Shown: one piece after another, positions 1 through 10,073 of the stretch
How positions within the stretch are numbered: position 1 is the stretch's first letter
How the letters are laid out: the number at the start of each line of letters is the position of its first letter
NCBI GenBank assembly: GCA_037893245.1
Contig: JBAIAA010000008.1
Span: forward strand, 2,398,001 to 2,462,000
DNA length: 64,000 nt
Direction of reading: 5' to 3'
DNA from: Crossaster papposus
Lineage: Eukaryota > Echinodermata > Asteroidea > Velatida > Solasteridae
Notes under the pieces: model-generated
Databases searched by the model: none
The model's input: only the letters and a program-made list of their open reading frames with translations
What the model was told of the DNA's origin: nothing
Program-made: the position numbers and the translations under genes

Positions 1-1849
1 AATGGTGGCTTTGGTGGTGCGGTGAAGATGGAAACCAAAGGTGCGAATGATTTGCTAGAAGAGGGGCAAACGCTGGGAGGCATGGTGAAAACAGGTTACC
101 AAACCAATAATCATGCAGAATTGTATTCCGGCACTGTCTATGCAGGCGGCAAGGACACCCCATTTGATGTACTGGTCAATATCACTAAGCGCCGCTCTGG
201 CAACATGACAGATGGTGATGGCAATACCTTTAATTATTCTGGCATGAATTTTGTATCCGGCATGACAAAGCGGGGTTACGACATGAATAATGGCAATAAA
301 GTCAGCTTGACACAAATCAATGGCAGTGATGCCAGTCGGGCCCCCTTTGCTTCAAAACGTGGGTTGTTTGATGATTACGAAGGGGATGATTTATTCAAAA
401 AAACAGTTTGGCGTGAGACTGAAGATAGCAACACTATCTTTAAACATGAATACACAAGCCCTTCTGTGGACTGGTTGAATACCAACTTTACGCTATCGTA
501 TACCCAAACAAAGCAGCATGATAAGCGCCCTGAAGGCGTTACCGACATTACAGCGGGAAATATGGGTATTGAAAGCTGGACGACATTCAATATGTGGTTC
601 ACAGAGCTGACAAACAACCAGTTCTTTGATACTGGGGGTTTCTCTCACGACGTATCGTATGGCATACAATTTCAGCAGGAAAAACAGGAAACATTAACCT
701 ATGCCGCCTACAGAGACGACAATGGTGATACCCAGCATGCTACTTTTCAGCCGTACTATATGCCAGATGGGACACAAACAGCCTGGTCAGGGTTTATAGA
801 CGATGCGGTTAGCTGGGGGAAATGGACCGTTACTACAGCACTGCGCTATGATTTTATTACGAATAAAGGGGTAGGCAATCGACTGCCAAAATATAACAAC
901 CCAGAAGCCGGGCATGATTACAGTGCGCAAAGCTATAGCAGCTTTTCGCCAAAGTTCAGTGCATATTATTCAATGACCTCAGAAACATCTGTATTTGCCA
1001 ATGTCTCCTACGGTATTAAAGCACCAACAATCAGAGAGCAGTACTCTGTCAGGGCTTACGCATCAATGGTTACTGTAAAATCTTAATTTCTAGTGGATTT
1101 ACCTAGATATTGATCTGTATTCGTGATTATTATGCACTCTTAACCTTTTTTGAATGACAGTGGCTGTATATTACGGAGGGTTTACATCGAAAAAAAATTG
1201 ATCAATTATTTGGGGTATATGAAAGTCTCTTCTGACACAGGAGCTACAGAAGATAAACCATAGTTCCAATATGATGCGTAAGCCCTGGTACTCTGTTGAA
1301 AGCAGCACGGGAACCAGCCGACATTTAAAGCCTAAAAAAGTGGTTGCGAGCCGAATAGGCGTCTTGACACACTTTTCCGATTTGCTAAGTAAGAATGATC
1401 AGCTACAGCTAAGAGCCATTCTTTTTGATACCCATGTAAAAGATAATATTGCTAGAGCACGATCCAAGTATATTACACGCCCTGAAAAAGTTGCCTATAC
1501 CAACCACCGTGGGTTTGATATTCAGGGGCTTGAGGTTGAATTATATTATGACGCCCCACGCGTTTTTGGCAGCTTAAACCTAACCGCAATGACAAGTACC
1601 TATTACGGTACGATCTATGACCCCCATGGGCCGGATATTCCCGTTAATGATGTTCCCCCGCCTGAAGTGAATATGAGCCTTGGCTACAAACTATATGAAT
1701 ACAATATGCGTTTTGGCTGGAAGGGAAAGTATGCTCATAAAACGGAAGAAACAGCCGAAGACATTGACCCAAAGGCTAAGTACTACACGCTCTATCAACC
1801 CTCGGGCAGTTATATGATTAACAGCCTGTTCTGCAGCCATTCCTGCTAA
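1..1849 (+). pseudogene. TonB-dependent outer-membrane receptor, interrupted by a MITE and truncated at both ends
   Basis: The frame is open from base 1, so the N-terminus and plug start lie outside the window. The opening NGGFGGAV resembles the end of a plug domain, and the rest is barrel sequence with alternating aromatic strands (for example SYGIKAPTIREQYS, ending at 1049, and a LKP motif after 1297). A 238-bp MITE with a 9-bp duplication splits the gene at 1049. Reading from 1049 straight to 1297 keeps the frame, so this insertion alone broke it. The second piece ends at a stop at 1847-1849 after an unrelated-looking tail (FCSHSC), and the last barrel strands with the usual terminal aromatic residue are missing. 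Family knowledge: these receptors import heme, siderophores or similar ligands with TonB energy. The ligand cannot be read here, although a heme-type receptor is possible. Confidence 0.8.
1050..1287 (+). mobile_element. MITE copy 1 (238 bp, 9-bp target duplication)
   Basis: The element begins CAGGGCTTACGCATCA and ends with its exact inverse, TGATGCGTAAGCCCTG. It is flanked by the direct repeat GTACTCTGT (1041-1049 and 1288-1296). It has no open frame of note. Near-identical copies lie at 53838-54074 and 55962-56188. The CAGGG ends and 8-10 bp duplications resemble ISAs1-family elements, so an ISAs1 transposase may move it in trans; that is inference. Confidence 0.88.
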
Positions 1850-1947
1850 ATAACCCAAGCCTTCTGCCACAAGGGTTGCAGGACAGGTAAAAAATATAAA
1901 ATCGTAGACTTTTACAAGCTAAAATTGTGTTTGACATTACTTTTTAA

Positions 1948-3621
1948 CCTAAATCCTGCAAAGGATCTCGAAATAACTGTTGCAATATCCTATGAATAAA
2001 GGGATTAAGTGATGCTTTGGTTTCAATAAAGCATCACTTTTCCCATGAGCAAAAAAAACAAGTCAAAAGCACGTTTGAAACAGCGGAAGGTACGTTTCAT
2101 CCAAGCTAAAAAGCCGCTCACCAGTCAGGCTGGACTGATCCCTGCGTTTCGCTTCCTGAATCGGATGGGGCTGTCCGGCTTACTAAACAAACGGATTAAT
2201 ATTCAACGAGGCTCTAATGCCACTTTCCAACTGTCAGATGTCATTCTGATGGTAACCACCGGCATTCTGGCAGGTGCCAGAAGTCTGATGAAAGTGTGCA
2301 CGGTCTGGCAGGATAGCACTCTTCGAGAATGTACCCAATTTCAACGAATCCCTTGTGACAGTCAATTTGGACGCATTTTAAAGCTGTTTAGTTTTGCCAG
2401 CGTCGTTGAACTGGAAACCGCTGTCCACGAAATGAGGGGCAGGGTTTGGAAACAGGCGTTGCGCTCAGGAACATCTACCATTTATGCACGTAAACAGATC
2501 ACCATTGACCTGGACTCTACGGTAAAAACCTGTTTCGGTTTTCAGGAAGGCGCCAAGAAAGGCTTTAATGAGAAAAAAAGAGGGGCTCTTTCGTACCACC
2601 CGCAATTGGCCTTTTGCGCTCAAACTAAAGAAGTATTGCAAGGCTGGTTACGAAGTGGCGATGCCTACACCGCCAATGGCGCCATAGAGTTTATGAAGCA
2701 ACTGCTGATCACCCTGCCTTCTCATATGAAGATTTTTTTCAGGGCTGACAGTGGCTACTTTGGTGGCCCACTACTGACTTATTTGGATGATCTGGGGCAT
2801 CGTTATCTCATCAAGGTGAAATTGAAGAATCTGCACAAACTGTTAATCCCGCAAGACTGGCAGCCTGTCATAAATCAGCCAGGTTGGGAGCAGTGTGAGT
2901 TTCAACACCGCTGTGGTAGCTGGGACCGGAATCGCTGCTTCGTGGCTGTGCGACAAAGAAAGCCAGGGAAGCCCGAAAATATGCAGGGCGAACTGTTAAA
3001 TCCGCAGCCAGAGTACGACTACTTCTGTTACGTGACGACTGAGTTGTTGAGTCCGTGGGAGATCCATAAAGCGTACGGTAAGCGGGCTACCTGTGAAACT
3101 TGGATTGAAGAGTGCAAAAATCAGATGACCCTTGGACAGATCAAAACCGATCATTTCATGGCAAACAGTGCGCTTATGCAATGTGCAATACTGGCCTACA
3201 ATACGACACGCTGGATGGCTCTGGTCAGTGGAAATCGTCAGCTGATGAAGTGGGAGCCGGAAAGCATTCGCTGCTATATGATACGGGTTGCTGGAAAATT
3301 GGTAACATGTAGCAGACAGTTGACCGTTGCCAGTAACAAAGAGCATCTCTACCAGACGGAGTGGGATGCTTGGCTGGCAGTGGGTGACTGTTTGTAAATA
3401 GCCGTACAACGGATGGTGAGAAAAAACATTCTGCTGATGCGGAAGGTGTTGTTACGCTCTGATATTAGGAATAGGAGTAAGATGAATAAAAATACGATGG
3501 TTCGAGCGATGAAAATCCACTGAAAAGGCCAGTATTTTCTCGACAGCAGGATAATCGGAGTCAGGAGGATTTGATCAATGCGTATGTTTGGCCTGTTGGA
3601 GTTTGTATTGCAGGATTTAGG
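1948..3621 (+). mobile_element. IS1380-family insertion sequence, copy A (variant 2, 1674 bp)
   Basis: The terminal inverted repeat is CCTAAATCCTGCA at 1948 and its inverse ends at 3621. The 5-bp duplication TTTAA lies on both sides (1943-1947 and 3622-3626). The element holds one transposase gene. Together with the fragment at 33750-34229 it forms a sequence variant that differs from the other IS1380 copies in this window, at about one residue in twelve of the transposase. Confidence 0.9.
2045..3397 (+). CDS. IS1380-family transposase, copy A
   Basis: This 450-residue DDE transposase has a Lys/Arg-rich N-terminus (SKKNKSKARLKQRKV). The family blocks are present: TIDLDSTV (first catalytic Asp), YHPQLAF, LRSGDAYTANG, FRADSGYF (second Asp) and a C-terminal ETWIEECKNQ (Glu). 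The length is full and the frame intact, so the element is probably active. It starts 97 bases inside the left end of its IS, and no other gene shares the element. The N-terminal ATG at 2045 gives the same start as all other copies. Confidence 0.92.
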   Translation: MSKKNKSKARLKQRKVRFIQAKKPLTSQAGLIPAFRFLNRMGLSGLLNKRINIQRGSNATFQLSDVILMVTTGILAGARSLMKVCTVWQDSTLRECTQFQRIPCDSQFGRILKLFSFASVVELETAVHEMRGRVWKQALRSGTSTIYARKQITIDLDSTVKTCFGFQEGAKKGFNEKKRGALSYHPQLAFCAQTKEVLQGWLRSGDAYTANGAIEFMKQLLITLPSHMKIFFRADSGYFGGPLLTYLDDLGHRYLIKVKLKNLHKLLIPQDWQPVINQPGWEQCEFQHRCGSWDRNRCFVAVRQRKPGKPENMQGELLNPQPEYDYFCYVTTELLSPWEIHKAYGKRATCETWIEECKNQMTLGQIKTDHFMANSALMQCAILAYNTTRWMALVSGNRQLMKWEPESIRCYMIRVAGKLVTCSRQLTVASNKEHLYQTEWDAWLAVGDCL

Positions 3622-3662
3622 TTTAATATCAAGCTGTTGTAACCGCAATCATGCCAAATCAC

Positions 3663-4764
3663 GGCGTTGTTGAATAAATAAAGCTCAGCCTGATCGAGCC
3701 TGTATCCAGGCCTTTTTCAGCTAGCTTTAACTGATATCGGCATCCCTAAACCGGTCATCCTGTTCAACACGCGAACGGAAACCTCTGCCTCCGTTTTTTG
3801 CTGAGGTAGTTCACGTGCTTGCATCTTTGAGCCGATAATGGTTTTATAGCGCAGCATAGCCAATTCAACCAAGGCTCTCAGGCCGTATCCGGTTAGCCCT
3901 TGCCACGCCATGCGACCTCGCTCTTTTATGAGGGCTCCTGCCTCGTTTCGTGTATTGTGCTGACTACTGTCAGGCACAGCATTTTTAGGTGGTGGAATCA
4001 CGATTTTAGCAGCAGCTTGCTTCTGTTTAATTTGCTGATAAACCTTGTCGCTATCATAGGCTCCATCGGCCATGAAAACCTCAAATCCATCAACTTGATC
4101 CAGCAGATTAGGCAAAACTGAAGTATCACCTATCTCTTTTCCGGTAAGGTCACTTGCAACGACATGATGATTTTCATCGATGGCTAAATGCAGTTTTCGC
4201 CAAGTACGTTTAGGCTTCGTACCGTGTTTTTCCTGATTCCATTCATCCTTGCCATAAACCTTCAATCCTGTGCTATCTACCAGAAAGTGAGAACCAGGCT
4301 CACAGGTATCGATGAGCTTTTGCAATGATAAATTGATGCTTCGCTTACTGAGAGTGCTGTAATCAGGGACTTTAAGCTGTAACCCCATGAGCTTAACCAG
4401 AGATCTAGCAAAACCTTCAGTCTGCCTTAGCGGTAAGCTAAAAACCTGCCTGAGCATAAGGCAGGTCTCAATCGCCAGATCCGAGTATTGTGTCGGCGCA
4501 CCTCGTTTTTGGATGGGCGCTGGCGTCCAGATAGTGATAGCTGCATACGTAAACCAGACGGTAATATCACCTCTTTTTCGCAGTGCGTTATTATAATCAG
4601 ACCAATTCGTCACTTTATAAGTCGATTTTTTGATCTTATGGCGACGAGCTTCGTTGTGTTTGTAAGGCATAGCGAGATGATGTCTGCAAAAAAAGGACAT
4701 TAGGATACGAACCTTAGCCACTTATCGTCAATCAGGGCTATCCGGTGATTTATTCAACAACGCC
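3663..4764 (-). mobile_element. IS5-family (IS903 subgroup) insertion sequence, copy 1 (1102 bp)
   Basis: The ends are GGCGTTGTTGAATAAAT and its inverse, almost the IS903 terminus. The bases TCAC occur directly on both sides (3659-3662 and 4765-4768), which suggests a 4-bp duplication. IS903 itself makes 9 bp, so the duplication length is uncertain. It sits between IS1380 copy A and an ISAzo13 remnant. Confidence 0.85.
3717..4721 (-). CDS. IS5-family (IS903 subgroup) transposase
   Basis: This 334-residue DDE transposase has the subgroup blocks TNWSDYNNALRKRGD, RQTEGFARSLV, VPDYSTLSKRS, HFLVDSTGLKV (catalytic Asp), MADGAYDS (Asp) and RNEAGALIKERG with GRMAW (region of the catalytic Glu). By comparison with IS903 the natural start is probably the internal ATG at 4670 (MPYKHNEARR). 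The first 17 residues of the longer frame have no counterpart in the family. The gene looks intact. Copies lie at 28618-29622 (intact) and 35849-36657 (5'-truncated). Confidence 0.9.
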   Translation of the reverse strand: MAKVRILMSFFCRHHLAMPYKHNEARRHKIKKSTYKVTNWSDYNNALRKRGDITVWFTYAAITIWTPAPIQKRGAPTQYSDLAIETCLMLRQVFSLPLRQTEGFARSLVKLMGLQLKVPDYSTLSKRSINLSLQKLIDTCEPGSHFLVDSTGLKVYGKDEWNQEKHGTKPKRTWRKLHLAIDENHHVVASDLTGKEIGDTSVLPNLLDQVDGFEVFMADGAYDSDKVYQQIKQKQAAAKIVIPPPKNAVPDSSQHNTRNEAGALIKERGRMAWQGLTGYGLRALVELAMLRYKTIIGSKMQARELPQQKTEAEVSVRVLNRMTGLGMPISVKAS

Positions 4765-4825
4765 TCACAGAGTAGAAACCCCGTATACTTCTGGAGGTCG
4801 CACTTGGCTGTTGTTGGTTTTGTTA

Positions 4826-4905
4826 TTTTTCTACGCACGACGACATCCACTGTTTTTTTGCTGATCTAGCAATTTTTTTGGATGTCTGTCAATGCGTAAG
4901 TTCTA
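4826..4905 (-). repeat. 80-bp dispersed repeat, copy 1
   Basis: This stretch is the reverse complement of 47329-47408. It starts exactly where the ISAzo13 remnant to its right loses its 3' end. It contains the inverted motif GACATCCA...TGGATGTC and begins, in the other orientation, TAGAACTTACGC. It may be the end of an unrecognised IS; no coding potential was seen. The neighbouring 4765-4825 contains nothing I recognise. Confidence 0.6.
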
Positions 4906-5641
4906 AAGGATTAATTTTTGCTAACCCAGATTTACAGAGCTTTACACCCTTTTCATAGGTTCTATCCAATAGTGCAACAATAGGACTGATGCATCTCCAC
5001 GTCATGCTTTTTGTCCACTCAATAACCGCTGTTGCTGTATTCAATAAAGCTCCACCCCAGTGATCCTCCAGAAATGCCCAAGACCTTTCAATGGGATTGT
5101 ACTTGCTGTGATAAGGAGGGTAGTAAACAAGGTGAATTTTTAACCCTGTTGCCTGAGCAAACATGACCATTCTGAAAAGAAACTGGGTTCTATGGCTGTT
5201 GTTTTCTGGGCCGTTGTCCGCGTAGATAACCAGCTCATCTATATGTGAGTTGGTCATTGTCCAGATTCAGAATACCAAAAGGAATCATTTTGTCCCTAAA
5301 TCCTGCAATCCAAACCCGAACAGGTCAATCGCAGCAACTGATCAAGCCCTCCTGATTCTGATTATGCTACTATCGAGCAAATATTTACCTTTTCAGTGGA
5401 TTTTAATCACATGAGCCGTCGTGTTTGGTTCATCTTACTGCTATTCCTGATATCAGGGCGCGATAACTCCTTCCGCATTAGCAGAATGTTTTTCTAATCA
5501 TCCATTGTTCGCTATTTACAAACAGTCACCTACTGCTAGCCAAGCATCCCACTCCGTTTGGTAGAGATGCTCTTTGTTACTGGCAACGGTCAACTGCCTG
5601 TTACCTGTCAACAGTTTTCCGGCAACCCGTATCATATAGCA

Positions 5642-7311
5642 CCTAAATCCTGCAAATAATATCGAAATAAAAGTTGCAATCACCCGTGAATAAAGAGATT
5701 AAATGATGTTTTCGTTTCATAAAGCATCACTTTTTCAATGAGCAAAAAAAACAAGTCAAAAGCACGTTTGAAGCAGCGGAAGGTACATTTCACTCAAGCT
5801 AAAAAGCCGCTTACCAGTCAGGCTGGACTGATCCCTGTGTTTCGCTTCCTGAACCGGATGGGGCTGGCCGACCTACTGGACAAACGGATTAATATTCAAC
5901 GAGGCTCTAATGCCACTTTCCAACTGTCAGATGTCATTCTGATGGTAACCACCGGCATTCTGGCAGGTGCCAAAAGTCTGATGAAAGTGTGCACGGTCTG
6001 GCAGGATAGCGTTCTCCGAGAATGCACCCGTTTTCAACGCATTCCTTGTGACAGTCAATTTGGACGCATTTTAAAGCTGTTCCACTTTGCCAGCGTCGTT
6101 GAACTGGAAACCGCTGTCCACGAAATGAGGGAGAGTGTTTGGAAACAGGCACTGCGCTCAGGAACATCTACCGTTTATGCTTTTAAACAGGTCACCATTG
6201 ACCTCGATTCTACGGTAAAAACCTGTTTTGGTTTTCAGGAAGGCGCAAAGAAAGGGTTTAACGAGAAAAAAAGAGGGGCGCTGTCGTACCACCCGCAGCT
6301 GGCCTTTTGCGCGGAAACCAAAGAAGTGCTGCAGGGTTGGTTACGAAGTGGTGATGCCTACACTGCTAATGGCTCCATAGAGTTTATGAAACAGTTGCTG
6401 GTTACTCTGCCTTCCCACATGAAGATTTTTTTCAGGGCTGATAGTGGCTACTTTGGTGGACCATTACTGACCTATCTGGAGGATTTAGGACATCGTTATC
6501 TGGTTAAGGTCAAACTGAAGAATCTACACAAACTGTTAATCCCGCAAGACTGGCAACCTGTCGTGCATCAGCCAGGGTGGGAGTGGTGCGAGTTTCAACA
6601 CTGCTGTGGTGACTGGGACCGGGCTCGTTGCTTCGTGGCTGTCCGGCAAAGAAAGATCGGGAAGCCAGAAAACACCCAGTGCGAATTGTTAGACCCGAAG
6701 CCAGAGTACGACTACTTCTGCTACGTGACTACTGAGTCGTTGAGTCCATGGGAGATCCATAAAGCGTATGGCAAGCGGGCTACCTGCGAAACCTGGATCG
6801 AAGAGTGCAAAAACCAGATGGCTCTCGGGCAGATCAAAACCGATCATTTCATGGCAAACAGTGCGCTTATGCAATGTGCAATACTGGCCTACAATACAAC
6901 ACGTTGGATGGCACTGATGAGTGGGAATCGTCAGTTGATGAAGTGGGAGCCGGAAAGCATTCGCTGCTATATGATACGGGTTGCCGGAAAACTGTTGACA
7001 GGTAACAGGCAGTTGACCGTTGCCAGTAACAAAGAGCATCTCTACCAAACGGAGTGGGATGCTTGGCTAGCAGTAGGTGACTGTTTGTAAATAGCGAACA
7101 ATGGATGATTAGAAAAACATTCTGCTAATGCGGAAGGAGTTATCGCGCCCTGATATCAGGAATAGCAGTAAGATGAACCAAACACGACGGCTCATGTGAT
7201 TAAAATCCACTGAAAAGGTAAATATTTGCTCGATAGTAGCATAATCAGAATCAGGAGGGCTTGATCAGTTGCTGCGATTGACCTGTTCGGGTTTGGATTG
7301 CAGGATTTAGG
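5642..7311 (+). mobile_element. IS1380-family insertion sequence, copy D (1670 bp)
   Basis: This intact copy lies inside copy C in opposite orientation. Terminal repeats CCTAAATCCTGCA are at both ends, and TAGCA is duplicated at 5637-5641 and 7312-7316. It is almost identical to copies E (18274) and F (54212). Confidence 0.92.
5738..7090 (+). CDS. IS1380-family transposase, copy D
   Basis: This is a full-length 450-residue DDE transposase with the variant-1 sequence (NRMGLADLLDKRINIQRG, then TIDLDSTV, LRSGDAYTANGS and FRADSGYFGG). The frame is intact and all catalytic blocks are present. Copies E and F encode the same protein with at most one visible substitution, which points to a recent burst of transposition in this genome. 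Confidence 0.93.
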   Translation: MSKKNKSKARLKQRKVHFTQAKKPLTSQAGLIPVFRFLNRMGLADLLDKRINIQRGSNATFQLSDVILMVTTGILAGAKSLMKVCTVWQDSVLRECTRFQRIPCDSQFGRILKLFHFASVVELETAVHEMRESVWKQALRSGTSTVYAFKQVTIDLDSTVKTCFGFQEGAKKGFNEKKRGALSYHPQLAFCAETKEVLQGWLRSGDAYTANGSIEFMKQLLVTLPSHMKIFFRADSGYFGGPLLTYLEDLGHRYLVKVKLKNLHKLLIPQDWQPVVHQPGWEWCEFQHCCGDWDRARCFVAVRQRKIGKPENTQCELLDPKPEYDYFCYVTTESLSPWEIHKAYGKRATCETWIEECKNQMALGQIKTDHFMANSALMQCAILAYNTTRWMALMSGNRQLMKWEPESIRCYMIRVAGKLLTGNRQLTVASNKEHLYQTEWDAWLAVGDCL

Positions 7312-8543
7312 TAGCAGCGAATGCTTTCCGGCTCCCACTTCATCAACTGACGATTCCCACTCATCAGTGCCATCCAACGTGTTGTATTGTAGGCCAGTAT
7401 TGCACATTGCATAAGCGCACTGTTTGCCATGAAATGATCGGTTTTGATCTGCCCGAGAGCCATCTGGTTTTTGCACTCTTCGATCCAGGTTTCGCAGGTA
7501 GCCCGCTTGCCATACGCTTTATGGATCTCCCATGGACTCAACGACTCAGTAGTCACGTAGCAGAAGTAGTCGTACTCTGGCTTCGGGTCTAACAATTCGC
7601 ACTGGGTGTTTTCTGGCTTCCCGATCTTTCTTTGCCGGACAGCCACGAAGCAACGAGCCCGGTCCCAGTCACCACAGCAGTGTTGAAACTCGCACCACTC
7701 CCACCCTGGCTGATGCACGACAGGTTGCCAGTCTTGCGGGATTAACAGTTTGTGTAGATTCTTCAGTTTGACCTTAACCAGATAACGATGTCCTAAATCC
7801 TCCAGATAGGTCAGTAATGGTCCACCAAAGTAGCCACTATCAGCCCTGAAAAAAATCTTCATGTGGGAAGGCAGAGTAACCAGCAACTGTTTCATAAACT
7901 CTATGGAGCCATTAGCAGTGTAGGCATCACCACTTCGTAACCAACCCTGCAGCACTTCTTTGGTTTCCGCGCAAAAGGCCAGCTGCGGGTGGTACGACAG
8001 CGCCCCTCTTTTTTTCTCGTTAAACCCTTTCTTTGCGCCTTCCTGAAAACCAAAACAGGTTTTTACCGTAGAATCGAGGTCAATGGTGACCTGTTTAAAA
8101 GCATAAACGGTAGATGTTCCTGAGCGCAGTGCCTGTTTCCAAACACTCTCCCTCATTTCGTGGACAGCGGTTTCCAGTTCAACGACGCTGGCAAAGTGGA
8201 ACAGCTTTAAAATGCGTCCAAATTGACTGTCACAAGGAATGCGTTGAAAACGGGTGCATTCTCGGAGAACGCTATCCTGCCAGACCGTGCACACTTTCAT
8301 CAGACTTTTGGCACCTGCCAGAATGCCGGTGGTTACCATCAGAATGACATCTGACAGTTGGAAAGTGGCATTAGAGCCTCGTTGAATATTAATCCGTTTG
8401 TCCAGTAGGTCGGCCAGCCCCATCCGGTTCAGGAAGCGAAACACAGGGATCAGTCCAGCCTGACTGGTAAGCGGCTTTTTAGCTTGAGTGAAATGTACCT
8501 TCCGCTGCTTCAAACGTGCTTTTGACTTGTTTTTTTTGCTCAT
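7251..8543 (-). pseudogene. IS1380 transposase of copy C, C-terminus displaced
   Basis: The first ~409 residues are identical in type to the other IS1380 transposases, including TIDLDSTV, FRADSGYF and ETWIEECKNQ. At residue ~410 (ESIRCY) the frame runs into the right end of copy D and ends in an unrelated 20-residue tail. The true C-terminal 41 codons lie at 5516-5641. The three catalytic positions remain, so partial activity cannot be excluded, but the protein is truncated. Confidence 0.85.
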
Positions 8544-8742
8544 TGAAAAAGTGATGCTTTATGAAACGAAAACATCATTTAATCTCTTTATTCACGGGTG
8601 ATTGCAACTTTTATTTCGATATTATTTGCAGTATTTAGGTTGTCTTTTTTCGCCATATCATGATCCAGCGCCTTGACGGCTGAGGAACCTCTATCTTTTC
8701 CACCCCGAGAAAAATCTCCGAAATTGACCGTTGCTTTGCAGT

Positions 8743-9330
8743 CTATGCTGAGTTGTAAGACATTTTTTCTTTGGTCGGCCTCTTCCCTGACTTTGCGGAT
8801 ATTGGCAAAGATGGCATCGGTTTCCGGAATTTTTTTTCAGGCTTTGTTTTTTCAACCTGACGCAGCTTGTATCCCAAACGATTCAAGATATTATTGATAG
8901 TGCGCACTTGAGGAAGGGAATCGTTATCCCAGTCTTTTTCTTCTATCAGTTGCTGCCGTACACTTTTTGCTGTCACCCGTGTATAGGCAAACGTATTGCG
9001 TAGCTGAGGGTCTGCCTGACTTTCCGGTTCTACAAGGCAGCGAATATCCTCTGCCAATTGTGGCGAGACATCTTCACTCTTTCGCTTCCCGGATGAAGCA
9101 TAGTTTCCGTAACAGATCATCCCTGTGCATTTTTCATGCATACCCAGTTCTACGGTATGACGACCAAAACCAAACTCAGTTTCAGTGAGACGGGGGCTGC
9201 CATAGCAGAGTGTTTCAGCCACCTCAGCCACCTCAGCCACAAACAACCTGCGATCATGGCCTTTCAGTTTCTTTGCGGCGAGCTTAAGAAGACTCTTACA
9301 TTCTGGGGCAACATCAATTGTGGTATTCAT
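8743..9330 (-). pseudogene. ISAzo13 transposase, upstream frame (ORF A) of I1
   Basis: The frame gives the N-terminal half of an ISAzo13-type transposase (CYGSPRLTETEFGFGRHTVE, RVTAKSVRQ, RTINNILNRLGYKL). It then leaves the family alignment after an A8 run (eight T on the plus strand near 8830), where the continuing homology (PETDAIFANIRR) is in the -1 frame. The same run occurs in all copies, so the shift is probably programmed. In this copy a three-residue repeat (AEVAEVAE) is inserted. The rest of the gene is cut off by IS1380 at 8639, so it is non-functional. Confidence 0.75.
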
Positions 9331-9383
9331 AGCGGCAAAGGCGAAAGGGAAGAAAGACTCACCATACTCCGGTAAACTTCTCT

Positions 9384-10067
9384 ATGCCACTCCCCTTACA
9401 ACTCAGCATAGACTGCAAAGCAACGGTCAATCTCGGAGATTTTTCTCGGGGTGGAAAAGATCGAGGTTCCTCAGCCGTCAAGGCGCTGGACCATGATATG
9501 GCGAAAAAAGACAAAATGATTCCTTTTGGTATTCTGAATCTGGACAATGACCAACTCAGCGTATTTTACGGGGTCTCTTATAAAACCAGTGACTTTATCT
9601 GTGATGCTCTGGAGCAGTGGTGGTCGGGCATTAAAGAAAGCTATCAGCATATAGATGAGCTGGTTATTTATGCGGACAACGGCCCAGAAAACAACAGCCA
9701 TAGAACCCAGTTTCTTTTCAGAATGGTCATGTTTGCTCAGGCAACAGGGTTAAAAATTCACCTTGTTTACTACCCTCCTTATCACAGCAAGTACAATCCC
9801 ATTGAAAGGTCTTGGTCATTTCTGGAGGATCACTGGGGTGGAGCTTTATTGAATACAGCAACAGCGGTTATTGAGTGGACAAAAAGCATGACGTGGAGAT
9901 GCATCAGTTCTATTGTTGCACTATTGGATAGAATCTATGAAAAGGGTGTAAAGCTCTGTAAATCTGGGTTAGCAAAAATTAATCTTTATATTCTGCGTAA
10001 CCCAGAGCTGAAAAAATGGAACGTTATGATCGTTTCAAAACTGGTAACTTCTTAATTGCTGCTTCCC
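9384..10067 (+). pseudogene. ISAzo13-family element I2, 3' half only
   Basis: From 9395 the sequence is the second half of an ISAzo13 element (QLSIDCKATVNLGDF, SSAVKALDHDM, YADNGPENN, YYPPYHSKYNPIERSW, TWRCISSIVALLDR), running to the right terminus near 10067 and ending KLVTS. The 5' half is absent: element I1 joins directly in inverted orientation at 9395. This is the only copy in the window with the full ISAzo13 C-terminus uninterrupted in frame. The ATG at 9384 is in I1's terminus and is not a natural start. Confidence 0.82.
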
Positions 10068-10073
10068 TAAGCC

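Larger units (their letters stand above)
5295..8639 (-). mobile_element. IS1380-family copy C (minus strand), split by IS1380 copy D
   Basis: The right end of this minus-strand copy is at 5295 (CCTAAATCCTGCAATCC) and its left end at 8639 (with one G-to-T change in the terminal repeat, GCAGTATTTAGG). It is split at 5641/7312 by copy D with the duplication TAGCA (5637-5641 and 7312-7316). It sits inside ISAzo13 I1 with the duplication TTGTC. The transposase frame covers 8543 down to 7317 and resumes at 5641 down to 5516; with copy D in place it is fused to a short foreign tail. Confidence 0.88.
4906..9395 (-). mobile_element. ISAzo13-family element I1, split by nested IS1380 copies and 3'-truncated
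   Basis: On the minus strand the element starts at 9395 (GGGGAGTGGCATAG...). It runs to 8645, is interrupted by 5295-8644, and resumes at 5294 down to 4906, where its 3' end is lost. The interruption carries a 5-bp duplication TTGTC (5290-5294 and 8640-8644), so the IS1380 jumped into an existing ISAzo13. Two frames are visible: ORF A (8743-9330, 195 codons) and the tail of ORF B (4906-5274, with blocks YADNGPENN, YYPPYHSKYNPIE and EDHWGG). The element can no longer make a transposase. Confidence 0.85.

Noticed and set aside
1850..1947. Small gene after the TonB receptor fragment
   Set aside because: No frame of useful length or recognised similarity; treated as unassigned sequence between mobile elements.
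5295..8639. Composite transposon with two IS1380 copies in inverted orientation
   Set aside because: There is no cargo. The second copy lies within the first with its own TAGCA duplication, so it is a nest and not a composite transposon.
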